Origin: TMP-24 sp046348855
Lineage (GTDB): Bacteria > Pseudomonadota > Alphaproteobacteria > Rhodobacterales > Rhodobacteraceae
DNA length: 64,000 bases
NCBI GenBank assembly: GCA_046348855.1
Contig: JAXMDK010000001.1
Span: forward strand, 124,001-188,000
Reading direction: 5' to 3'
The notes under the pieces were generated by a model. The model saw only the letters and a program-made list of their open reading frames with translations. It was not told the origin of the DNA and searched no databases. The position numbers and the translations under genes are program-made. This document shows positions 29,654 to 38,096 of the stretch, in pieces (position 1 is the stretch's first letter; every line of letters starts with the position of its first letter).

Positions 29654-30058
29654 ATGATCGGACGCCTGAATCACGTCGCCATCGCCGTTCCCGACCTTGC
29701 GGCGGCCAGCGCGCAGTACCGCACCACGCTCGGCGCGACCGTCCGTCCGCCGCAGGACGAACCCGACCACGGCGTCACCGTCGTGTTCATCGACCTGCCG
29801 AACACCAAGATCGAACTGCTCTGCCCCTTGGGCGCCGATTCGCCGATCCGCGGCTTTCTCGACAAGAACCCCGCCGGCGGCATCCATCACCTGTGCTATG
29901 AGGTCGACGACATTCTCGCCGCGCGCGACAGGCTGAAGGCCGAAGGCGCGCGCGTCCTCGGATCCGGCGAGCCGAAGATCGGCGCCCACGGCAAGCCGGT
30001 GCTGTTCCTGCATCCCAAGGACTTCAACGGCTGCCTGATCGAACTGGAGCAAGCCTGA
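29654..30058 (+). CDS. mce: Methylmalonyl-CoA epimerase
   Basis: A 134-residue vicinal-oxygen-chelate protein. It interconverts (S)- and (R)-methylmalonyl-CoA for the propionyl-CoA to succinyl-CoA route. Metal-ligand and family motifs are visible: LNHVAIAVPDL (His), GGIHHLCYEVDD (His) and GCLIELEQ (Glu). The length is normal. Its TGA overlaps the ATG of the DUF1467 gene, an arrangement I associate with Rhodobacterales. meaB (44.6 kb in this window) belongs to the same pathway but is not in the operon. Confidence 0.93.
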   Translation: MIGRLNHVAIAVPDLAAASAQYRTTLGATVRPPQDEPDHGVTVVFIDLPNTKIELLCPLGADSPIRGFLDKNPAGGIHHLCYEVDDILAARDRLKAEGARVLGSGEPKIGAHGKPVLFLHPKDFNGCLIELEQA

Positions 30059-30339
30059 TGAACCTGACCGGCGGCATCATCCTGTTTGCAGTCCTGTGGT
30101 TCCTGATCTTCCTGATGATCCTGCCGGTCCGCTATGTCAGCCAGGGCGAGACCGGCGAGGTGGTGCCGGGAACCCCGTCCTCGGCCCCGGCCGAGGCCCA
30201 TATCGGCAAGAAGGCCCGCATCACCACCATCCTCGCCGCCGTCCTGTGGGTGCTGATCGCCGGGGCGATCTTCTTCGGCGGCTTCACCATCCACGACATC
30301 GACTGGTTCAACAAACTGGGTCCGGCCTCCAGCAACTGA
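30058..30339 (+). CDS. DUF1467 family membrane protein
   Basis: A 93-residue protein with two transmembrane helices (IILFAVLWFLIFLMILPV and TTILAAVLWVLIAGAIFF) and the intervening motif YVSQGETGEVVPGTPSSAP, diagnostic of DUF1467. Function is unknown. Start ATG overlaps the mce stop by one base, so the pair is translationally coupled. Confidence 0.9.
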   Translation: MNLTGGIILFAVLWFLIFLMILPVRYVSQGETGEVVPGTPSSAPAEAHIGKKARITTILAAVLWVLIAGAIFFGGFTIHDIDWFNKLGPASSN

Positions 30340-30358
30340 CTGCCGGGGGCCGACCGGT

Positions 30359-30964
30359 TCAGCGGTCCAGCCAGGTGACGATCCGGTCCATGTCGGGGCG
30401 CGGCCGTTCCGGCGGAACCGCGCCTTCGGTGCCCAGATGGATCAGCCCCGCCACCCATTCGCCCGGCTGAAGCCCCAGCCCGTCGTGGCGAAACTCCGCA
30501 TCCTCGACCGCCCAGCCGGTCAGCCAGTTGCCGCCCCAGCCGGCCGCCTGCGCCGCGTTCAGCAGGCTGATGCAGACGGCACCTGTTGACAGTAATTGTT
30601 CGATTTCTGCAATTTTTTCGGTCGATCTGGCGCATTTGACCACTGCAATTGCCAGATTTGAATCGGAAAACTGGGCGACGCCCTTCGCGCGGCGTTCGTC
30701 GTCCAGCCCCAGGGCGCGCCCGCGTTCCTCGGCAAGGGCAGCCAGCCGCACTAGCGCCGGCCGTTCCAGAACCACAAAGCGCCAGGGCTCCAGCTTGCCG
30801 TGGTCGGGCACCCGCGCGGCGGCGGTCAGGATCTGCAGCAACTCGGCGCGGCTCGGGACCGGCAGGGTCAGGCTGCGCGCCGGACGCGACCGGCGGCTCA
30901 GGAGAAAGTCCAGAACCTCGGGCTGGCGGCGGACGGGCGGGATGGTCACGGGGGGAAGGGTCAT
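30359..30964 (-). CDS. Nitroreductase family protein (YdjA-like)
   Basis: A 201-residue FMN-dependent oxidoreductase. Family features: FLLSRRSRPARSL at the N-terminus (FMN phosphate contacts), AARVPDHGKLEPWRFVVLE, and AAQAAGWGGNWLTGW toward the C-terminus. It reduces nitro or quinone-type substrates using NAD(P)H; the physiological substrate is unknown. A 90-nt internal stretch (30581-30670), encoding FSDSNLAIAVVKCARSTEKI and the following residues, has only 37 G/C in 90 by my count, far below the rest of the gene. The reading frame is intact across it. Confidence 0.9.
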   Translation of the reverse strand: MTLPPVTIPPVRRQPEVLDFLLSRRSRPARSLTLPVPSRAELLQILTAAARVPDHGKLEPWRFVVLERPALVRLAALAEERGRALGLDDERRAKGVAQFSDSNLAIAVVKCARSTEKIAEIEQLLSTGAVCISLLNAAQAAGWGGNWLTGWAVEDAEFRHDGLGLQPGEWVAGLIHLGTEGAVPPERPRPDMDRIVTWLDR

Positions 30965-31016
30965 CGGCGGCTCCGGTTTTCCGACTGTCTAGGAACGCCG
31001 GGCCGCCGCCGCAAGA

Positions 31017-32114
31017 TCAAAGAAGGATGCGCGCCAACCCGGCCACATGCGCCGACAGGTGCGCCTGCCAGTCGGGGCCGGGCTGGCGCGCCTGAAGCGT
31101 GGCCGCCAGCGGGTCGGGCGCGCGGATGGCGCTGCCAGCCAGTTCCTCGATCGCCGCATGGCCGCAGAAGGGGACGTGCATTTCCGAATAGCCGCCCTCG
31201 TGCACCAGCACCAGCCGGCCGCCGCACAGGTCGTCCGCTGCCTGGCGGACCGCGCGCGTCATCAGCCGGAAGGTTTCGGCGGTGGCCAGCATCCGCCCCA
31301 GCGGGTCCATCGCCGAGGCGTCATAGCCGCAGGCCACGATGATCGCCTCGGGGCGGAAGCGGTGAAGGGCGGGCAGGACGATGGTGTCCATCACCTCCAG
31401 ATAGGTCGCGTGACCGGAGCCGGGCGGCAGCGGAATGTTGAGGTTGAAGCCGAAGCCCTTGCCGCGCCCGCGTTCCTCGACCCCGCCGGTGTCCAGCGGA
31501 TAGTTGTGGTCCTGGTGGACGGACATCGTCAGCACCTCGGGGTCGGACAGGAAGATCGCCTCGGTCCCGTTGCCGTGATGGACGTCCCAGTCGACGACCG
31601 CCACCCGGCGGGCAAGGCCGGCGGCCTGCGCGGCGCGGATGGCGACGGCGATGTTGTTGATGAGGCAGAACCCGTTTGGCCAGTCGGGCAGCGCATGGTG
31701 CCCCGGCGGGCGCGACAGGGCATAGGCGTTGGCAAGCCGGCCAGACAGGACCTCGGCCAGCGCCGCCTTGGCCAGCCCCGCCGACAGGGCGGCGATCTCG
31801 TATCCGCCGGGGCCGAATGGCGTGCGCAGGCCCAGCTCGCCTCCGCCGGCGTCCGAGGCCGCCTTGAACGCATCGAGATAGCTGGCGGGATGGACGCGCA
31901 GCAGGTCCTCGCGCGAGGCGGGCGGGGCCGAAGAAACGTGAAGTTCCGCCATCAGGCCAGACACTTCCAGCAGGTTCTTCAACCGCCGTTTTGTCTCGGG
32001 GTTTTCCGGCAGGCCGCCGCCCGGCTGCACGAACCCGCCCACCGGCGCGGTCAGGACGTAGTTGCCGCCCCCGTGCCAGAAACACCGCTCGTCGGTGAAG
32101 AAACCCGTAGCCAT
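31017..32114 (-). CDS. Class II histone-deacetylase-like hydrolase
   Basis: A 365-residue zinc-dependent deacetylase-fold enzyme. The catalytic features are SRPPGHHALPDWPNGFCLIN (paired histidines) and VAVVDWDVHHGNGTEAIF (zinc-binding Asp/His); ACGYDASAMDPLG and HEGGYSE follow later. Bacterial members deacetylate acetylpolyamines or other small acetylated amines, or proteins. Start MATGFFTDERCFWHGGG at 32114 matches the family N-terminus, so an upstream 47-residue extension was rejected. It is divergent from the DUF167 gene. Confidence 0.92.
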   Translation of the reverse strand: MATGFFTDERCFWHGGGNYVLTAPVGGFVQPGGGLPENPETKRRLKNLLEVSGLMAELHVSSAPPASREDLLRVHPASYLDAFKAASDAGGGELGLRTPFGPGGYEIAALSAGLAKAALAEVLSGRLANAYALSRPPGHHALPDWPNGFCLINNIAVAIRAAQAAGLARRVAVVDWDVHHGNGTEAIFLSDPEVLTMSVHQDHNYPLDTGGVEERGRGKGFGFNLNIPLPPGSGHATYLEVMDTIVLPALHRFRPEAIIVACGYDASAMDPLGRMLATAETFRLMTRAVRQAADDLCGGRLVLVHEGGYSEMHVPFCGHAAIEELAGSAIRAPDPLAATLQARQPGPDWQAHLSAHVAGLARILL

Positions 32115-32199
32115 CCGCCCCTCCGTCTTTGCGCCAGCTTGACCAGCGCGCGGCCGGAGGCAAGAGTTTTCCGACAGGCCGGACCAACGGGGAGAGGAC

Positions 32200-32451
32200 A
32201 TGACCGATCTCAGCCATCTGGCCCGGCCGGGCGCCGACATCGCGGTGCGCGCCACCCCGAAGGCCGCCCGCGACCGGATCGTTGTGGAAGGCGAGGCGAT
32301 CCGCGTCTATGTCACCGCCGCCCCCGAGGACGGCAAGGCCAACGAGGCGGTGCGCATCCTGCTGGCCAGGGCGCTCGGCCTGGCCAAGAGCCGGCTGACG
32401 CTGGTGCGCGGCCAGACCGCCCGCGACAAGGTGTTCCGCATCGCGGAATAG
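32200..32451 (+). CDS. DUF167 (YggU) family protein
   Basis: An 83-residue protein. AVRATPKAARDRIVVEGEA and VTAAPEDGKANEAVRILLA match the YggU/UPF0235 family of small alpha/beta proteins of unknown function. A GGGGAGAGG lies just upstream of the ATG. It is convergent with the YCII gene 12 bases downstream. Confidence 0.9.
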   Translation: MTDLSHLARPGADIAVRATPKAARDRIVVEGEAIRVYVTAAPEDGKANEAVRILLARALGLAKSRLTLVRGQTARDKVFRIAE

Positions 32452-32463
32452 GGTGCAGGGCCG

Positions 32464-32766
32464 TCAGTCGACGGCCACGCCGTCGAGGATGGCGCGGTTC
32501 CAGAACCGCACCGTCACCTCGCCGCGCAGTCCCGCCTTGGTGGCGGGGTCCTCCGCCACCAGCGCCAGCGCCTCGGCCTTGGTGGGCACGTCGAGGATCA
32601 TCAGGCTGCCGACCGGCGTCACGCCATCGTCGCTGCGCAGGCTGCCGGCGGCCAGGACGCGGTCCTTTACCGACAGTTCCCAGGCCCACATCGCGGCCAT
32701 CAGCGCCCGGTCGGCGCGCAGCCGCGGGCCTTCGGGGCCATCCTCGGCGATCACCAGCCAGGCCAT
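32464..32766 (-). CDS. YciI-like (YCII) domain protein
   Basis: A 100-residue protein matching the dimeric ferredoxin-like YCII family: a central SVKDRVLAAGSLRSDDG region, GSLMILDVPTKAEALALVAE and the closing RFWNRAIL. Some members have a His-Asp pair and are thought to be small enzymes; no function can be given here. Its start overlaps the stop of the upstream small gene, so the two are cotranscribed. Confidence 0.85.
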   Translation of the reverse strand: MAWLVIAEDGPEGPRLRADRALMAAMWAWELSVKDRVLAAGSLRSDDGVTPVGSLMILDVPTKAEALALVAEDPATKAGLRGEVTVRFWNRAILDGVAVD

Positions 32767-33005
32767 CAGCCGGCCTTCGGCTTCAGGCGATAGACGCCTT
32801 CGGGCAGGTTCAGCGCCGCGGCCAGTTCGCGGACCTGATGCATCGACAGGACGATCTTCGCCACCTTGTCCTCGCGCGGGTCATATTGCTCGACCGTCAC
32901 GCATTCCTCGAACCCCTGGATCGTCACATCTTCCTCAAGATGCTGCGACCCTTCGTCGACCAGGGTGATGACGGTGGCGTCGAAATCATGTTCGATCGTA
33001 AACAT
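32766..33005 (-). CDS. Conserved small acidic protein, unknown function
   Basis: A 79-residue acidic, soluble protein beginning MFTIEHDFDATVITLVDEG and ending EGVYRLKPKAG. The middle (VLSMHQVRELAAALNLPEG) looks like a short helix following a beta-rich N-terminus. The family is not recognised beyond a resemblance to small hypotheticals of Rhodobacterales. It overlaps the YCII gene by one base and is the first gene of that pair. Confidence 0.75.
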   Translation of the reverse strand: MFTIEHDFDATVITLVDEGSQHLEEDVTIQGFEECVTVEQYDPREDKVAKIVLSMHQVRELAAALNLPEGVYRLKPKAG

Positions 33006-33117
33006 GGGCCAAGCCTAACCCGATCGGCGAAGCGGCGCCACAGGCAAAGCATCGGCGCGGCTGCACTTTTCGCCGGCGGCGCGCTGGACTAGACAGGGGG
33101 GACCGACAGGGGACCAG

Positions 33118-33870
33118 ATGATGAAACGCCGCCTTGCGCCCGCCCTTCTGCTGCTTGTGCTGGCCGCCTGCGCGCCGGTCGGCCCGCCGCCCTCCGAAGG
33201 GCCGGACCTGCCCTATGCCGCCCCCGAACCGGCGCTATCGCCGCAGGCGGCGGCGGCCAATTTCGCCCGGGTGGTCGACCGGATGCAGCCGGTGGCGCGC
33301 GACGAATGCCGCCGGCGGCTGGGCTGGGGCAACTGTGATTTCCGCATCGTCGTCGATACCTCGCCGGGCGCGCCGGCCAATGCCTATCAACAGCTGGACG
33401 CCGGCCGCCCGGTCATCGCCTTTACCGTGGCGCTGATCGCCCAGGCGCGCAACGCCGACGAACTCGCGTTCGTCATGGGCCACGAGGCCGCGCACCACAT
33501 CCTTCAGCACATCCCGCGCGAGGAGCGTTCGGCGATGATGGGCGCGGTGGTGTCGGGGGCGATCGCGGCGGCGCTGGGGGGTGATCCCGGCACGATCCGG
33601 TCGGCGCAGCAGGCCGGGGCGGCGATGGGCGCGCAAAGCTATTCCAAGGACTTCGAGCTGGAGGCCGATGCGCTGGGCACGGTCCTGTCCTATCGCGCCG
33701 GCTTCGATCCGGGGCGGGGGGCGCTGTTCTTCAACCGGCTGCCCGATCCGGCCGGCGGCTTCATGAGCACCCATCCCCCGAACGCCCAACGGCTGGCCGT
33801 CGTCCGCCGGGTCCTGGCGCAACTGCGCCAGGGTGGGGCAGGCGGTCCCGGGCTTGATCCTGATCAATGA
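33118..33870 (+). CDS. M48-family metalloprotease lipoprotein
   Basis: A 250-residue protein with lipobox VLAAC at about residues 15-19. The zinc-protease motif HEAAHHILQH is in VMGHEAAHHILQH, and the third ligand region is FELEADALGTVL. This is a periplasmic M48 (Oma1/BepA/LoiP-like) peptidase involved in envelope quality control. The start MMKRRLAPA offers two consecutive ATGs. It is a single gene, followed by a DUF6455 gene. Confidence 0.9.
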   Translation: MMKRRLAPALLLLVLAACAPVGPPPSEGPDLPYAAPEPALSPQAAAANFARVVDRMQPVARDECRRRLGWGNCDFRIVVDTSPGAPANAYQQLDAGRPVIAFTVALIAQARNADELAFVMGHEAAHHILQHIPREERSAMMGAVVSGAIAAALGGDPGTIRSAQQAGAAMGAQSYSKDFELEADALGTVLSYRAGFDPGRGALFFNRLPDPAGGFMSTHPPNAQRLAVVRRVLAQLRQGGAGGPGLDPDQ

Positions 33871-33927
33871 CGCCGGGCGCAGGCGGGACGATTCTTGACT
33901 CGTCAGCCGGCAGGCAAGGAGGCATCC

Positions 33928-34233
33928 ATGAACCGTTGGGCCGACCGGGAAAGCCCCATTGGCAACGGCCGTGAAGGGCCGGACGACGGGCTGGGCCTGC
34001 ATGTCCATCTGACCCGGGTGATGGCACGCCGCCACGGCGTCAGCCTGTCGGAAGCCATGCGCCAGGGCATCCTCTGCCGCGCCGATTTCGCCCGGATGGT
34101 CGAGGTCTGCCGCCATTGCCCCGGCATTCCCGCGGTGTGCGAGGAGATGGCCGAAGACCACGACAATGCTGGCGCAGCACCTGACTGGTGTGGCAACCGG
34201 ACGGTGCTGGAAGGACTGCGCGGGCTGGTCTGA
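33928..34233 (+). CDS. DUF6455 family protein
   Basis: A 101-residue soluble protein with cysteines grouped as ILCRADFARMVEVCRHCPG and EDWC-like APDWCGNR. These are typical of the small family DUF6455 seen in Rhodobacterales; a metal or redox role is possible but not shown. The ATG at 33928 has AAGGAGG seven bases upstream, which decides it over an earlier in-frame codon. Confidence 0.78.
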   Translation: MNRWADRESPIGNGREGPDDGLGLHVHLTRVMARRHGVSLSEAMRQGILCRADFARMVEVCRHCPGIPAVCEEMAEDHDNAGAAPDWCGNRTVLEGLRGLV

Positions 34234-34282
34234 GGCCCGCCGGGGCTTGACCCGGACGACCGCGCGGCCCAAGAGCCTGCCC

Positions 34283-34645
34283 ATGCGCATCATCGACACC
34301 GACATCAACGACCGCGGCTCGCGCTATGCCGCCGCCGGCGGGCCGGTCGGCGACCGGGCAGGGGTGCAGGACTTCCTGCGGGCGCTCAAGCGCGAAAAGC
34401 GGTTCGCCAAGGCCACCCACAATTCCTGGGCGGTGATCCTGTCGGGTGAAACCGGCCCGGTGCCGCTGAAGGGCGACGATGGCGAGGCCGGGGCCGGCAA
34501 TGTCATCCTGCGCCAGCTCGAGGCGGCGGGGCTGCAAGGCCATGTGGTGGTCGTGACCCGCTGGTATGGCGGCAAGCCCCTGGGCGGCGACCGTTTCCGC
34601 CATGTGCAGACCGCGGCGCAGCTCTATCTCTCGACACTGCCCTGA
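34283..34645 (+). CDS. IMPACT/YigZ-family protein (UPF0029 domain)
   Basis: A 120-residue protein containing the UPF0029 domain: FAKATHNSWAVILSG, DDGEAGAGNVILRQLEAAG and VVTRWYGGKPLGGDRFRH, the signature GTxxP/GG-type core. Full-length YigZ proteins are about 200 residues with a second ferredoxin-like domain. This one consists essentially of the first domain, which is common in alphaproteobacteria. Function is uncertain; eukaryotic IMPACT regulates translation. Confidence 0.85.
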   Translation: MRIIDTDINDRGSRYAAAGGPVGDRAGVQDFLRALKREKRFAKATHNSWAVILSGETGPVPLKGDDGEAGAGNVILRQLEAAGLQGHVVVVTRWYGGKPLGGDRFRHVQTAAQLYLSTLP

Positions 34646-34745
34646 CCGCGACGCCGGCTTTTCATGGCTGCCTGTCTTGCGCAAAACCGGATTCCACTTT
34701 TGCCGGACAGGCTCTAGTCTCTGCCCCAAGGGGACGGAGGAACAG

Positions 34746-35114
34746 ATGGTGCGTGCATTCCTGGCCGGGCAGGTCCGGCGGTTCATCAACACTTGTCTGT
34801 GGTCCCTGCAGGGCTGGCTGGCGGCCTGGGCGACCGAAATGTCGCTGCGCCAGTGGACGGTGGTCAACATCCTGTCGGCGGCCTTGGCCTTCGCCCTGCC
34901 GCTCAGCGCCCTCGAACGGGCGCTGGTGCTGGGCTTCGGGCTGCTGATCCTGGCGGCCGAACTCTTCAACACCGCCATCGAGGAAGTGGTCGATCACGTC
35001 TCGCCGCAGGAACATCCGGCGGCGAAGAAAGCCAAGGATTGCGGCAGCGCCGGGGTGGCGCTGGTGGCCATCGCCGGCGGGGTGGTGTGGCTGGTCGTCC
35101 TTCTGGGTCGGTAA
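34746..35114 (+). CDS. dgkA: Diacylglycerol kinase
   Basis: A 122-residue integral membrane kinase with three helices. The catalytic signature is visible as LAAELFNTAIEEVVDHVS, followed by KKAKDCGSAGVALVAI. It phosphorylates diacylglycerol to phosphatidic acid, recycling lipid from membrane glucan synthesis. The ATG at 34746 follows GGGACGGAGG. A weak hairpin terminator follows the stop. Confidence 0.94.
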   Translation: MVRAFLAGQVRRFINTCLWSLQGWLAAWATEMSLRQWTVVNILSAALAFALPLSALERALVLGFGLLILAAELFNTAIEEVVDHVSPQEHPAAKKAKDCGSAGVALVAIAGGVVWLVVLLGR

Positions 35115-35136
35115 AAGGGGCCCGGATGGCCCCTTC
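35115..35136 (+). terminator. Probable terminator of dgkA
   Basis: AAGGGGCC / GGCCCCTT with a 5-base loop begins at the dgkA stop. The downstream U-tract is poor (CCTG), so termination may be bidirectional with the convergent membrane-protein gene. Confidence 0.55.
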
Positions 35137-35150
35137 CTGTGCCGCCTCCT

Positions 35151-35540
35151 TTAGCCCTGTGGCGGGTGGGCGTGGCGGAACATGTTCCAGGCAAAGCACA
35201 AGACCCCGACAAGAATCGCCAGTTCGGCGAGCGGTGCCAGCGGCACCATCTGGGCCTCGGTCAGCCGGCCCGAGAACAACAGCACCAGCAGCACCGCCAG
35301 CACCAGCGCCCCCACCTGGTGCAGCCAGAAGTGAACCTGGGCCAGGCGACTGGTGCCGGCGGCCGGGATCAGCCAGTAGGCCATGCCGAACAGCATCATC
35401 ACCGCAAAGCCCAGGAGGTTGATATGCGCATGGGCGGGCGCCAGCGTATGGTCGTCCGACGCTCCCATGTAGATCCCGATCAGAACCCCGGCGATCAGGT
35501 AAAGCGGACCGATAACAAGAAAACCGCGCGCTACGTTCAT
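35151..35540 (-). CDS. Small four-helix membrane protein resembling a haem-copper oxidase subunit I fragment
   Basis: A 129-residue protein with four hydrophobic helices. The segment GASDDHTLAPAHAHINLLGF and later LAQVHFWLHQVGALV carry histidines spaced like the haem/copper ligands of cbb3 oxidase or NO reductase subunit I. The protein is only about a quarter of that subunit. Such short proteins are often named cytochrome-c oxidase-like, but no enzymatic role is established. It stands between dgkA and rimO with its own start at 35540. Confidence 0.72.
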   Translation of the reverse strand: MNVARGFLVIGPLYLIAGVLIGIYMGASDDHTLAPAHAHINLLGFAVMMLFGMAYWLIPAAGTSRLAQVHFWLHQVGALVLAVLLVLLFSGRLTEAQMVPLAPLAELAILVGVLCFAWNMFRHAHPPQG

Positions 35541-35627
35541 GTCACTGTTTCCCGTGTGACGCAGGACGGATTGCCTGCCGGGAAAGGATAGCAGGCGGCG
35601 CGCTTCATTTGTGCAAATACGGTCGCT

Positions 35628-37013
35628 TCAGGCGACGCGGCCCCACAGATCGTAGTCGTTGGCCTCTTCGACGGTGACGGTGACGATGTCGCCGGTGGAC
35701 AGCCCGTCGAAATCCTCGTCGATGAACAGGTTCCCGTCGATTTCCGGCGCATCGGCCTTGGTGCGGCAGGTGGCGCCGTCCTCGTCCATCTCGTCGACGA
35801 TCACCTCGATCCGGCGGCCGACCTTGGCCGCCAGCTTGGCCTCGGAAATGGCCTGGGCCTTTTCCATGAACCGCTCCCAGCGGTCCTGCTTGACCGCGTC
35901 GGGCACATGGTCCGGCAGGTCGTTCGACCGTGCGCCCTTGACGTTTTCATACTGGAAGCAGCCGACGCGATCGAGTTGCGCCTCGTCCAGCCAGTCCAGC
36001 AGCGTCTGGAACTCCGACTCGGTCTCGCCGGGATAGCCGACGATGAAGGTCGAGCGCAGCGCGATCTCGGGGCAGATCGCCCGCCAGGCGGCGATCTCGT
36101 CCAGCGTTTTCGCCGCCGCCGCCGGCCGCGCCATGCGCCGCAAGACCTCGGGGTGGGCATGCTGGAAGGGAATGTCGAGATAGGGCAGCACCAGCCCCTC
36201 GGCCATCAGTGGCACCAGGTCGCGGACATGGGGGTAGGGGTAGACATAATGCAGCCGGACCCAAGCCCCGAGCGATCCGAGGTCGCGGGCCAGGTCGGTG
36301 ATATGGGCGCGATGCTCGCGGCCATCGCGCCCGGCGCTGGTGGCATGTTTCAGGTCGACCCCATAGGCCGAAGTGTCCTGGCTGATGACCAGAAGTTCGC
36401 GCACCCCGGCCTCGACCAGCTTTTCAGCCTCGCGCAGCACCGCGTGCGCCGGTCGGCTGACCAGCCTGCCGCGCATGTCTGGGATGATGCAGAACTTGCA
36501 CTTGTGGTTGCAACCTTCGGAAATCTTTAGATAAGAATAGTGCCTTGGCGTCAGTTTGACCCCGGTGGCCGGCAGAAGGTCGACGAACGGATCGGGCGAT
36601 GGCGGCACCGCCCGGTGAACCGCATCCAGCACCGCCTCGTACTGCTGCGGGCCGGTGACGGCCAGCACCTGCGGATGCGCCCCGGTGATGAACTCGGGCT
36701 CGGCGCCCAGGCAGCCGGTCACGATCACCCGGCCATTCTCGGCCAGCGCCTCGCCGATCGCCTCCAGGCTTTCCGCCTTGGCGGTGTCGAGGAAGCCGCA
36801 GGTATTGACGATCACCGCCTCGGCCCCGCGATAGTCGGGGCTGATCTGATAGCCCTCGGCGCGGAGCCGGGTCAGGATGCGCTCGCTGTCCACCAGCGCC
36901 TTCGGGCAGCCGAGCGAGACCATGCCGATGGTCGGCTGGCCGTCGCGGCGGTCGGCGTCGAAAACCGGGCGCGGCGCGAGATCGGGGCGCAGGTTCGGGG
37001 GGTTCTGGCTCAT
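35628..37013 (-). CDS. rimO: Ribosomal protein uS12 methylthiotransferase
   Basis: A 461-residue radical-SAM enzyme that adds a methylthio group to Asp89 of ribosomal protein S12. The N-terminal UPF0004 domain has IGMVSLGCPKALVDSERIL, VNTCGF and VTGCLG (three cluster-binding cysteines). The radical-SAM motif is GCNHKCKFCIIP, and a C-terminal TRAM domain is present. LGCPKxxVDSE distinguishes it from MiaB. The ATG at 37013 gives a normal N-terminus. Confidence 0.96.
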   Translation of the reverse strand: MSQNPPNLRPDLAPRPVFDADRRDGQPTIGMVSLGCPKALVDSERILTRLRAEGYQISPDYRGAEAVIVNTCGFLDTAKAESLEAIGEALAENGRVIVTGCLGAEPEFITGAHPQVLAVTGPQQYEAVLDAVHRAVPPSPDPFVDLLPATGVKLTPRHYSYLKISEGCNHKCKFCIIPDMRGRLVSRPAHAVLREAEKLVEAGVRELLVISQDTSAYGVDLKHATSAGRDGREHRAHITDLARDLGSLGAWVRLHYVYPYPHVRDLVPLMAEGLVLPYLDIPFQHAHPEVLRRMARPAAAAKTLDEIAAWRAICPEIALRSTFIVGYPGETESEFQTLLDWLDEAQLDRVGCFQYENVKGARSNDLPDHVPDAVKQDRWERFMEKAQAISEAKLAAKVGRRIEVIVDEMDEDGATCRTKADAPEIDGNLFIDEDFDGLSTGDIVTVTVEEANDYDLWGRVA

Positions 37014-37104
37014 CCTGTCCACCTTCAAAGGCCGAAGGGCAGCCGCCTCCTGCCGCTGCCCTTTCACTCTGGTCCAATATACCGGGGTCGCGCCCCGGGC
37101 CGCC

Positions 37105-37716
37105 CTAGCGACGCCGGTCGCGGCGCGCGCTCATCGGCTGGAAGGCGACGCCGACATGGGCCTCGCAATAGGGCTTGCCCTGCTGGCTCGGCAGGCCGCA
37201 GAACCAGAAATCGTCGGTCGCCGGGTCGCCGATCGGCCATTTGCAGGTGCGTTCGGTCAGTTCCATCAGCGGAATGCGGCGGGCGCGCTTCTCGACCTCG
37301 CGCACCGAGGCCAGCGCCTCGGCGGAAATCTCTCCGGCCGAGGGTTGCGGCGGCAGCGGCTGGCCGGCCGGGATGATCTGCTTGCGCATCGGCGCGGGGC
37401 TGGCGGCGGCTCCGTCCGGGCGCGCGGGCGCCGGTCGCGGCTCGGGCCGTGGCGCGGCGGCGGCCGCAGCCGGGCGGGGCGGGGCCTCGGCGCGAGGCGC
37501 GGCTTCAGGCTCGGCGGCCCGCGTCTCCGTCTCGCGCTGTTCCTTGACCTCGGGCTGCCCCGGCGCGCCCACGCGGTTGGACAGGCCCAGCCGGTGCACC
37601 TTGCCGATCACCGCATTGCGGGTGACCGAGCCCAGTTCCTTCGCGATCTGGGATGCCGACTGGCCCTCGGACCACATCTTCTTCACCAATTCGACGCGCT
37701 CGTCGGTCCAGGACAT
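37105..37716 (-). CDS. gcrA: GcrA cell-cycle regulator
   Basis: A 203-residue regulator. The DNA-binding N-terminus is MSWTDERVELVKKMWSEG followed by SASQIAKELG and TRNAVIGKVHRLGL, the GcrA helix-turn-helix. A Pro/Ala-rich linker leads to a C-terminal segment (TCKWPIGDPATDDFWFCG and GKPYCEAH) that binds sigma-70 region 2. It recruits RNA polymerase to promoters with CcrM-methylated GANTC sites. The start at 37716 is fixed by the family N-terminus. It is divergent from argD. Confidence 0.96.
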   Translation of the reverse strand: MSWTDERVELVKKMWSEGQSASQIAKELGSVTRNAVIGKVHRLGLSNRVGAPGQPEVKEQRETETRAAEPEAAPRAEAPPRPAAAAAAPRPEPRPAPARPDGAAASPAPMRKQIIPAGQPLPPQPSAGEISAEALASVREVEKRARRIPLMELTERTCKWPIGDPATDDFWFCGLPSQQGKPYCEAHVGVAFQPMSARRDRRR

Positions 37717-38096
37717 CGCCACCCTCGGTTTGCCGCAAACCACCGCTCCGGGGCCAGTCGCCCGGCCCTGCAGGTCCGCATTCTGATCGGCCCCATTCTA
37801 GCGGGGACGAACCGAGATACAAGCAACGCGCCCGGAATTCAAGCGCCGGCGCTGTGGCAACACCCGCCTCTCGGCGGGTTCCGCACCGACAAGTGCGCCA
37901 TTTACAACGGCCCGCCGGTCGGCTAGGCAGGCGGAATGATCGCCCGGACCGCCCTCATCGCCCGTCCCCGACGCCGTCGCTTCTGACGCGAACGATCAGC
38001 CGTGGCCCCGGCCACACTCCCTTCCGCCCCGCTCAGTCACGTTGACACGATCCGCCGCCTTTGGCACGGATTGGCCTCTGCCCCCGGAGTTCGCCC
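37717..38096. other. Divergent promoter region between gcrA and argD
   Basis: This 380-base spacer must hold both promoters. A hairpin ACCCGCC-TCTC-GGCGGGTT is at about 37862-37879. A TTGACA hexamer lies at 38042-38047 but no convincing -10 partner is seen at the right distance. No GANTC site or gene could be supported inside the spacer. Confidence 0.4.

Noticed and set aside
38042..38070. Sigma-70 or sigma-54 promoter upstream of argD
   Set aside because: A TTGACA hexamer and a TGGCAC are present, but neither has its partner element at the correct spacing.
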